A stretch of 24,309 nucleotides of DNA from CAZXBB01 sp964638815 (GTDB lineage: Bacteria > Planctomycetota > Phycisphaerae > Phycisphaerales > SM1A02), in assembly GCA_964638815.1 (NCBI GenBank), contig CAZXBB010000464.1, forward strand, positions 1 through 24,309, read 5' to 3'. Each line of letters opens with the position of its first letter. Position 1 is the first letter of the stretch. Both the position numbers and the translations under genes were made by a program. The notes beneath the pieces are model-generated. The model did no database searches. It was not told where the DNA came from and saw only the letters and a program-made list of their open reading frames with translations. Positions 1-6,073 of this stretch are shown here, piece after piece.

Positions 1-144
1 CGCGCGCTTGTCGTCAATGACGGGGAGGGGTATGGACACGCGGGCAAGTCTAGCCCGGCCCGGCCCTTGCCGAGCCAGGAACCGGGGCACACAGAGCCGA
101 CCGTGGTGAGATGCCGTTGTGTGGTGGTGCTGCGAGATTCCAGA
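1..144. other. Left edge, no gene recognised
   Basis: No start, RBS or recognisable protein fragment could be supported here. Frame +1 is open from base 1, but this is expected at this GC content and its translation resembles no family I know. The segment runs directly into the repeat element that starts near 145. Confidence 0.5.
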
Positions 145-212
145 CTTCCCGTTTCCCGTTGTTCAATTGACCATTTTGAGGTTCCCGATTCCCCGTTCCC
201 CGTTCCCCGTTG
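145..212 (+). repeat. Left arm of inverted GGGAAACG-type repeat pair
   Basis: This stretch is built from short iterations of TTCCCGT and TTCCCCG around the core GTTCAATTGACC. It is the imperfect reverse complement of 392-480, sharing GTTCAATTGACC followed by GAGGTTCCCGATTCCCCG. The two arms enclose about 180 bp containing a four-helix-bundle gene remnant. Its low-complexity, T/C-rich strand differs from the flanking genes. Confidence 0.85.
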
Positions 213-287
213 CAGGAGGTGTTTCCACCGAGTCGGGCCCAGGCAACATCCGCCGGACGGTGCCGGCGTGCCGAAGGGGGGACGACA

Positions 288-398
288 TTGCTGCCGCCCG
301 TCGTGGAACTCGCAGTCGGCGTTGAAGCGAACGAGCTCGTGGCCATCCTGAGCTCGTCGATCCGGACGGCATCGAAGAGGCTGGAGTCGGCGGAACGG
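288..398 (+). pseudogene. C-terminal remnant of four-helix-bundle (S23-like) gene
   Basis: One frame encodes a leucine/proline stretch, then EANELVAILSSSIRTASKR and a run into repeat-encoded 'GTGNGESGT'. The EANELVAI-x3-SI-x-TA pattern matches the last helix of the four-helix-bundle/S23 family, small proteins first known from 23S rRNA intervening sequences. The first three helices, roughly two thirds of the usual ~120 residues, are missing from all frames upstream, so this is a truncated relic and not a gene. Its position between inverted GGGAAACG-type arms suggests a degenerate copy of a dispersed element. The assignment rests on a short stretch and is tentative. Confidence 0.5.
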
Positions 399-480
399 GG
401 AACCGGAAACGGGGAATCGGGAACCTCGGAACGGTCAATTGAATTGAACAAGGGGAAACGGGAAACGGGAAACGGGGAAG
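392..480 (+). repeat. Right arm of inverted GGGAAACG-type repeat pair
   Basis: The segment contains repeated GGGAAAC and GGGGAA heptamer-like units around GGTCAATTGAATTGAAC. It mirrors 145-212 in inverted orientation. The right arm is longer because it holds extra GGGAAAC copies and a duplicated CAATTGAATTG core. It ends about 44 bp short of the stop of the kelch gene at 524. Confidence 0.85.
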
Positions 481-523
481 CGCCGGACACTCGCGGCTCA
501 GATTAAGTGAACGGCATTCGCCT

Positions 524-1882
524 CTACCCGCACGGACCCCACGCCCCCAGTATGCGCAGGATGTCCGCGAAGCCGATCTCGTCGTCCCCCGTCACGTCGG
601 CGTAGCACGCCCCCGGGCACGGCCCCCAGGACCCCAGCACGCGGAGGATCTCGGCGAAGCCGACGACGCCGTCGCCGTCGAGGTCGGGCGGATGCAGATC
701 GGCGGGCGCGAAGACCTCGACCGCGTTGGAGGGCGCTTCCTGCCCGAGGAACGGAATGCCGCCGTCGATGAGGAGCACGCTCGCACCGTCGAGCACGGCC
801 GACGCGAAGTCGTCGTGCGGATGATTCATCGTCCCAGCGAACACCCACGCGTCGGCTGCGGCGTCGAACGCCGCCACGTAGTCGAGCTCGCAGTCGACGC
901 CCTGCACCTGCTGCTCGCCGCCGAAGACGATGGCAAAGCGGCCAAGGGCCACGAGCTGGTGGTCCGCGATGCCGTCGGTCACGCCGGGCGGCGACGGCAG
1001 CAGGTCGAGCGCGTCGTCGCCGGGGCGATACCGGTACGTCGTGTCGATCGTGTCGCCGCTCGCCAGATCCTGCCCGCCGACGATGAGCACTGTCCCGTCG
1101 GGGAGACGCGCGGCGCCGACGTCGTCCACGCCGGTGTCGAGCGTCGCGCCCGACAACGCGCTCACGCCGGTGACGGGATCGAGGAGTTCGAGCGTGGCCG
1201 GCCCGGCGCCGCTGCCGCCGACGAGCAGCACGCGTTCGCTGCCCGCATCGCCGACGAGAACCGCGGCGTGGTCCGTGCGCGAGCGCTCGAGCGCGAACGC
1301 GGCGGACCACGCGTCGCCGTCCGCGGACGCCGTGAACACCTGCCACGTCGCGCCGCCTCCGGCGACGACGACGCGTCCGTCCGCGAGCCGCGTCGCGGTG
1401 TGACCCGCCCGCGTCGTCGACATCACCGGCCCGGGCGTGACCAGCCCGGAGACCGGGTCGAAGATCTCGACCGAGGCGACCGGCTTTCCGGGGCTCGACC
1501 CCGCAGCGCCCGTGCGACCGCCCGTGATGAGGACGCGTCCGTCCGCCAGCGTCGTCTGCGTGTGGCTGCTCCGCGCGACGGCGAGCATGGGCGTCACGGG
1601 GTCCCCGCCCCCGGTCGGCGTCCACGACGGCGAGAACGCCAGCGTCTCGGGGTCGTAGAACGAGATCGCGCGGAGCGAGAACAGCGACGGCGGAAGGAGC
1701 TGGAGCCCCATGCCGCCGGAGACCATCACGTGCCCTGCAGGCAGCACGCTCGCGCGGTGGAAGAACCGGGCGCCGGTGTCGGGACCGCTGTCGGCGTGCG
1801 TGCCGGTGAAGCACCCGGCGCCGCACGGCGCGGCGGCCGCGAGCACGAGCAGCGTGAAACCGATCGGGTACCGACGTCGCAC
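524..1882 (-). CDS. Secreted kelch-type beta-propeller protein with dockerin-like C-terminus
   Basis: The protein has 452 residues and starts at GTG 1882, with a strong Shine-Dalgarno (GAGGAGA, 1889-1895) six bases upstream. Residues 1-24 form a signal peptide; Cys20 and Cys24 hint at a lipoprotein, but neither sits in a clean lipobox. The body carries repeated kelch/galactose-oxidase-type blades: 'HTQTTLADGRVLITGG', 'HTATRLADGRVVVAGG', 'AARLPDGTVLIVGG' and 'ASAVLDGASVLLIDGG'. The last ~53 residues are two Ca-binding loops, DLDGDGVVGFAEIL and DVTGDDEIGFADIL, each followed by a WGPC motif. This is the dockerin-like tail seen on secreted Planctomycetota proteins. The propeller fold suggests a binding or structural role outside the cytoplasm; no catalytic residues were identified and the substrate is unknown. 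Confidence 0.85.
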   Translation of the reverse strand: MRRRYPIGFTLLVLAAAAPCGAGCFTGTHADSGPDTGARFFHRASVLPAGHVMVSGGMGLQLLPPSLFSLRAISFYDPETLAFSPSWTPTGGGDPVTPMLAVARSSHTQTTLADGRVLITGGRTGAAGSSPGKPVASVEIFDPVSGLVTPGPVMSTTRAGHTATRLADGRVVVAGGGATWQVFTASADGDAWSAAFALERSRTDHAAVLVGDAGSERVLLVGGSGAGPATLELLDPVTGVSALSGATLDTGVDDVGAARLPDGTVLIVGGQDLASGDTIDTTYRYRPGDDALDLLPSPPGVTDGIADHQLVALGRFAIVFGGEQQVQGVDCELDYVAAFDAAADAWVFAGTMNHPHDDFASAVLDGASVLLIDGGIPFLGQEAPSNAVEVFAPADLHPPDLDGDGVVGFAEILRVLGSWGPCPGACYADVTGDDEIGFADILRILGAWGPCG

Positions 1883-1940
1883 GAAGGCTCTCCTCAGATT
1901 CAGGTAACGATGCTACCGCCCGCCGGTTCGTCCCGGCAAT

Positions 1941-1962
1941 CGGCAATCGATCAATCTTGCCG
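1941..1962 (-). terminator. Small hairpin downstream of the DUF5916 gene
   Basis: CGGCAA (1941-1946) pairs with TTGCCG (1957-1962) across a ten-base loop. It lies 14 bases past the stop of the barrel gene read on the minus strand and upstream of the kelch RBS. The stem is short and has no clear T-run, so termination is only possible. Confidence 0.25.
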
Positions 1963-1975
1963 CCCGACACGGACC

Positions 1976-4156
1976 TCAGAATCGAAACGTCCAACCCACC
2001 TTGGTCGTCAGCTCCGTCTGCCGCACCCGGAAGCTGCGGTCGACGTGGTCCGCGGACTGGTTGAGCACCACGAAGAGCTCGTTGCCCGGCTCGATGATCC
2101 AGTGGACGCGGCTGTTGACGCCGAGCGTCTCCGACCCGTTGTCGAACTGGAGGAACGTCGTCCAGGAGAGATCGGGCGTGAAGTACACTTGCGCGCGTGT
2201 GCGCACGAGCCGCGTGATGAAACGCCCCTCGTCGAGGCGGACGTCGTTGAACTCGAGATCGCCGCCGATGGTGAGCTGGTTCGAGACGCGCCAGCTCGCC
2301 CCCGCGACGTACGCGTCACGCGTCCCCGAGAAGAAATCGCCGCCCGACCACGAGACCGAGACGTCCACCGGGCGACCGGCGGAGCTGCTCGCCCCGATCG
2401 AGTACCGATCGAACCGGTAATCGCCCACCGGGATCACGATGCCGTCGCTGATCTCGAAGCCGTCGGCCAGCACCTCACGCTCGAGCGAGTACGAGACCTG
2501 GAACGCGTCCCCGGCGTGCGTGTCGATCCGGAGGATGTCGAACTCGAGATCGCGCGACTCGACGTCCTCGCTCAGGTCGGTCACGAGAAAGAGGTCCACC
2601 GCCGTGTCGATGGAGCGGATCACGTCGCTCTTCGGCCGCCACCGGTACCGCCAGTTCGCGAAGTACTCGTGAATGCCGCGACGGGGCACGAAGCCCAGCG
2701 CGGCGTCCAGGTCGTCGTCGATGAGCGAGTACCCCATGCGCCAGCTCACCCGGTCGTTCGGGTACGCGAGCTTCAGCCCGTACGAGGCCGAGCTGCTCAT
2801 GTTCGTCGAGTCGCTGTGCAGGACCCAGGCGTGCCCCTCGAGGGTCTTGTCGCCGAGGAACGAGCTCGACCGGTAGTTGAAGTCGAGGCCCCCGACCCAG
2901 TTCTCGTCCGGCGTGCGCGGATCGCCGTACGTGAAGATGCCCCCGATCGTCGACTGCTCGAGCACGTTGACCGAGGCGCGCGCGACGAGGAGGTTCTTGT
3001 CTCCGAGCACCGGGTCGTGCTTCATCTGCACGTCGAGGAGCCCGAGGTTGAGGTTGCCGACGCGGCCGGTGAGCTTCGCGCCGGCGAGGATGTCGATCGT
3101 CTCGCCGTTCGGACCGAGGCCGATGCGACGCGAGTGGAACGGCAGCGGGTTCACGTTGATCCCGCCGAAGTTGAAGATGCCGGCGTCCTGGAGGAAGAAA
3201 TCGCGCCTCTCGGGGAAGAACAGCGGAAAGCGCGTGAGGTTCACCTGCCGGTCGTCGACCTCGGTCTCCGCGAAGTCCGTATTGATCGTGAGCGAGAGCG
3301 TCAGTTGCGGCGTGAACTTCAGGAAGACGTCGAGACCCGCGTCGACGTCCACGCCGTCGCGGTCGCCCGCGTGGTCGCGCTTGAGCGTCGTAAGCCCGTA
3401 CGGTTTGACGTCCAGCCCCGCCCCCTGGCGGATGTCGTGGATCCCCTCGATGATGCCCGCGTCCGCGATCGAGTTGAACGACGTATCGCGGCTCGGCGAC
3501 GCCCAGCGCACGGACTCGTTCCGCCGCCGGATGAAACGCGTCGCGTTGAAGCTCCACCGGGTCGTGCCGGGGTCGAACGAGATCGTCTTGAAGGGGATCG
3601 CGATCTCCGCGAACCAGCCGCGGTCGTCGATCGACGCGCGGCCGTACCAGATGCCGTCCCAGTCCTTGCGGATTCGCGTGTTGTCCTCGATCAGGGCGTC
3701 GCCGCGCGCGCCGGCAGGGTTCATTTCGAAGAAGAACGCATTGCGTCGATCGAAGAACGGATCGACGACGAAGCTGATGCGGTCGTCCGGCCCGAGATCC
3801 GCCTCGCGGCGCATCTGCGTGCCGACGATGGCGCCGGGATCGCGGTCGAGGCAGCGGAAGGCGACGTAGAGGAAGTCGGCGTCGTACAGCAGCAGCATTT
3901 CCGTGCGTTCGCTCGGTACGCCGCCCTCGACCGGCTCCACCTGGCGGAAGTCGTCGACGCACGCCGCCGCGGTCCACGCCGCGTCGTCGAGACGCCCGTC
4001 GATGACCGGCGCGATCGCCGTGCGACGTATCCTGTGCACGGGCACGCGGTGCAGCGTGTCCGGCGCGACGGCATCCTGCGGCGCCGCGAAGACGCAGGCA
4101 TCCGCCGCGGCGGCCAGCGCGGCGACGGCAAACGGGATGCGTGAGCAGCGGGTCAC
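1976..4156 (-). CDS. DUF5916-type outer-membrane beta-barrel with CBM9-like N-terminal domain
   Basis: With the GTG at 4156 the protein has 726 residues and begins VTRCSRIPFAVAALAAAAD, a plausible signal peptide. The frame stays open to an ATG at 4369, but that start would overlap the divergent permease gene and add an Arg-rich, signal-less leader. Residues ~45-230 resemble the CBM9-like fold common at the N-terminus of DUF5916 proteins (VIDGRLDDAAW, LYDADFLYVAFRC, WFAEIAIPFKTISFD). The rest alternates short amphipathic strands typical of a large barrel and includes FPLFFPERRDFF. It ends in VGWTFRF, with a terminal Phe as in outer-membrane beta-signals. Family members are often annotated as carbohydrate-binding or TonB-like barrel proteins; the ligand cannot be told. 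The gene is divergent from the ABC transporter. Confidence 0.85.
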   Translation of the reverse strand: MTRCSRIPFAVAALAAAADACVFAAPQDAVAPDTLHRVPVHRIRRTAIAPVIDGRLDDAAWTAAACVDDFRQVEPVEGGVPSERTEMLLLYDADFLYVAFRCLDRDPGAIVGTQMRREADLGPDDRISFVVDPFFDRRNAFFFEMNPAGARGDALIEDNTRIRKDWDGIWYGRASIDDRGWFAEIAIPFKTISFDPGTTRWSFNATRFIRRRNESVRWASPSRDTSFNSIADAGIIEGIHDIRQGAGLDVKPYGLTTLKRDHAGDRDGVDVDAGLDVFLKFTPQLTLSLTINTDFAETEVDDRQVNLTRFPLFFPERRDFFLQDAGIFNFGGINVNPLPFHSRRIGLGPNGETIDILAGAKLTGRVGNLNLGLLDVQMKHDPVLGDKNLLVARASVNVLEQSTIGGIFTYGDPRTPDENWVGGLDFNYRSSSFLGDKTLEGHAWVLHSDSTNMSSSASYGLKLAYPNDRVSWRMGYSLIDDDLDAALGFVPRRGIHEYFANWRYRWRPKSDVIRSIDTAVDLFLVTDLSEDVESRDLEFDILRIDTHAGDAFQVSYSLEREVLADGFEISDGIVIPVGDYRFDRYSIGASSSAGRPVDVSVSWSGGDFFSGTRDAYVAGASWRVSNQLTIGGDLEFNDVRLDEGRFITRLVRTRAQVYFTPDLSWTTFLQFDNGSETLGVNSRVHWIIEPGNELFVVLNQSADHVDRSFRVRQTELTTKVGWTFRF

Positions 4157-4185
4157 GGCGGCGGGGGCGGGCGAGCGGGGGCGGC

Positions 4186-4191
4186 AGGGTA
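4186..4191 (-). promoter_or_regulatory. Possible -10 element (TACCCT) of the DUF5916 gene
   Basis: On the minus strand, GCTACCCT lies 29 bases upstream of the preferred GTG start, giving a short leader. It resembles the TACCCT upstream of the metalloprotease gene and the TATCCT upstream of other genes here. No matching -35 box is visible. Confidence 0.25.
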
Positions 4192-4256
4192 GCACTATCG
4201 GCACGCGGCGCGAGCGAGCGCAGCCGTAAGTTATCGGTCCTCGCGAGGTTGCGCCA

Positions 4257-4285
4257 TTGTGGACTTTCTTACGTCGGGTTAGAAT
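4257..4285 (+). promoter_or_regulatory. Sigma70-like promoter for the ABC transporter genes
   Basis: TTGTGG (4257-4262) and TAGAAT (4280-4285, five of six matches to TATAAT) are separated by exactly 17 bp. The permease start lies 66 bp downstream of the -10. It is the best consensus-like promoter found in the window and sits in the only A/T-richer part of this divergent intergenic region. Confidence 0.5.
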
Positions 4286-4351
4286 CCCGCGCCGCGGAAG
4301 ACCGGGGAACAGACGGGAAGAGACGGGACCGAACTGGAAACGACGGGATTC

Positions 4352-5128
4352 ATGGCCGACGGCTGGCACTGGAACGTGGTGGGCGAATACTGGCCGCTCG
4401 TGCGAAACGGCGCGATCGTATCCGTCATCCTCACCGTTCTCTCAATCGTCGCCGGCGCCACGCTCGGCGTGCTGCTCGGGCTCATCACGCTCGCCGCGCG
4501 CGGGCTGCTTCGTCCGCTCGCGTGGATCGTGCTGGCCGCCGTCGAGCTGATCGAGGCACTCCCCCTGCTCGTGCTGCTCGTGTGGCTTTACCTCGCCCTC
4601 CCCGAGGCCTGGACGTGGCTGCACGAGCTGCTCGTGCGCTTCTACGCGCAGACCGGTACCGCGGCCGGCGCCGTCGAGACCGAGGTGCTCAGGGCGGCGT
4701 CCCATCCCGCGTTCGCGACCGCGTTCGTCGCGCTCACGATCGGCGTCGCGGCGCGCATCGCGGTCATCATCCGACGCGGCGCCGCCACCGTGCCGCCCTC
4801 GCTCGTGGAGACGGCGAAGGCGCAGGGCATGAACGCGTTCGTCCGGCTGCGCCGCGTGGTCGGACCGGCGACGTTCCGCGCGAGCGTCACGGCCGTCGCC
4901 CGAACCTGCCTCGCGACGTTCAAGCTGACGACGCTCGCGGCCTTCATCGGGTGCAGCGAGATGCTGAACGTGGCACACCGTGCCGTCGCGACCGACGGGC
5001 ACGCGCTCGAGATCCTCACGATGGTCGCGGTCGTGTTCCTCGTGATCGCTCTGCCCTCCTCGTGGATGATCAGCGCACTCGAGCGCTCGCGGTGGCTGAA
5101 GCGATCGGTGGCGAGGACCGCGTCATGA
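4352..5128 (+). CDS. Polar-amino-acid-type ABC transporter permease
   Basis: This 258-residue integral membrane protein belongs to the HisM/GlnP-type permease family. Hydrophobic segments lie near residues 20-45, 55-82, 120-140, 185-205 and 223-245. The cytoplasmic EAA loop that docks on the ATPase is clear at about 153-174 (ETAKAQGMNAFVRLRRVVGP). The N-terminal NGAIVSVILTVLSIVAGATL is typical of the family. The stop overlaps the ATG of the next gene (ATGA, 5125-5128), so the pair is translationally coupled. No periplasmic binding protein is encoded nearby; one would have to come from elsewhere, and the substrate is unknown. An amino acid is the family expectation. Confidence 0.9.
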   Translation: MADGWHWNVVGEYWPLVRNGAIVSVILTVLSIVAGATLGVLLGLITLAARGLLRPLAWIVLAAVELIEALPLLVLLVWLYLALPEAWTWLHELLVRFYAQTGTAAGAVETEVLRAASHPAFATAFVALTIGVAARIAVIIRRGAATVPPSLVETAKAQGMNAFVRLRRVVGPATFRASVTAVARTCLATFKLTTLAAFIGCSEMLNVAHRAVATDGHALEILTMVAVVFLVIALPSSWMISALERSRWLKRSVARTAS

Positions 5129-5913
5129 CGCAACTGCTCAAGGCGGTCAACATCGGCAAGTCGTACGGCGGCACGCCCGCGATGGAGGACGTCACGCTCT
5201 CCATCAACCAGGGCGAGGTCATCTGCATCCTCGGCGCAACGGGCGCCGGAAAGACGACCTTGCTGCGATGCCTCAACCTGCTCGAGCCCATCGACCGCGG
5301 TGTCATCGACTACGGCGGGCACCGCGTCATCGAGGGCGTCGTGAAGCGCACCGGTCCGCCGTGGAACCGGCGCAACTACCGGCTGCGCGTGAATCCGAAT
5401 CGCTACCGCCGCAACTTCGGCGTCGTCCACCAGTCGGATAGCCTTTATCCAAGCCGGAACGTCCTCGACAACGTGATGGAGGGGCCGATCTACGTGCTGC
5501 GTCAGAAGCGGAGCCTGGTCCAGCAGATCGCGGTCGAGCTCCTGCGGGCCGTGCGCATGGACGACCGGCTGCGGGCGTTCCCGTGCGATCTCACGCGAGA
5601 GCAGCGCCAGCGCGTCGCGCTCGCGCGGGCCATCGCGATGAAGCCCGACATCCTGCTCCTCGACGAGATGACGCGCGGCCTGGACCCGCGGCACATAGCG
5701 GGGCTCCTCGAGATCATCCGGGAGCTGCGCGAGTTCCACAACGCGGCGATGGTGATCACCACGAACCACGTCCGCTTCGCCGGGAAGATCGCTCACAACA
5801 TCTGCTACATGGAAGGGGGCCGGATCGTGCAGAAGGGCACGCCCGACGCAACCCTCGCCGAGCCGAGGCCGCAGTTCAAGGCCTTCCTGAAGTCCGTCGT
5901 GGCAACGGCCTGA
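5125..5913 (+). CDS. Amino-acid-type ABC transporter ATP-binding protein with degenerate signature motif
   Basis: The 262-residue ATPase is coupled to the permease by an ATGA overlap. Walker A is intact at 37-45 (GATGAGKTT, Lys43), the Q-loop Gln is residue 103, Walker B with the catalytic Glu is ILLLDE (Asp180, Glu181), a D-loop-like GLDP follows, and the H-loop His is 215. The ABC signature, normally LSGGQ, reads LTREQ at 156-160, so both glycines and the serine are replaced although the flanking RQRVALARAIAMKPD is well conserved. Walker B is followed by Met-Thr in place of Pro-Thr. The overall fit is to GlnQ/HisP-like importers. The altered signature could slow ATP-driven dimerisation or mark a divergent subfamily; the frame itself is intact. 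Confidence 0.9.
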   Translation: MTQLLKAVNIGKSYGGTPAMEDVTLSINQGEVICILGATGAGKTTLLRCLNLLEPIDRGVIDYGGHRVIEGVVKRTGPPWNRRNYRLRVNPNRYRRNFGVVHQSDSLYPSRNVLDNVMEGPIYVLRQKRSLVQQIAVELLRAVRMDDRLRAFPCDLTREQRQRVALARAIAMKPDILLLDEMTRGLDPRHIAGLLEIIRELREFHNAAMVITTNHVRFAGKIAHNICYMEGGRIVQKGTPDATLAEPRPQFKAFLKSVVATA

Positions 5914-5921
5914 ATCCGCTC

Positions 5922-5945
5922 GCGCCGGCCGCCTGTGGCCGGCGC
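5922..5945 (+). terminator. Hairpin after the ABC ATPase gene
   Basis: GCGCCGGCC (5922-5930) and GGCCGGCGC (5937-5945) form a perfect nine-base-pair GC stem with a six-base loop, starting nine bases after the stop codon. There is no T-run, so it may act as a weak or Rho-assisted terminator or as a transcript-stabilising end. Confidence 0.5.
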
Positions 5946-6073
5946 CGCCTGCACTTGGGCGGGCCCCCGTGGCCCTCCGCGTCTCGCACGGGGCGGCGAC
6001 GCGGCCACAATTCACCGGTGCGCAGCCGCTCGACTCCGGTGAGGCCCCGATACAATCGACGCTGGGCCCCGCC

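Noticed and set aside
692..4144. 1150-codon open frame on the plus strand
   Set aside because: It runs antisense to the kelch and DUF5916 genes, is extremely Arg/Glu/Asp/Val-rich and has no domain. It is a codon-mirror artefact of high GC.
4157..4369. Longer N-terminus for the DUF5916 protein
   Set aside because: It would overlap the divergent permease start and its promoter, and it places the signal peptide internally.
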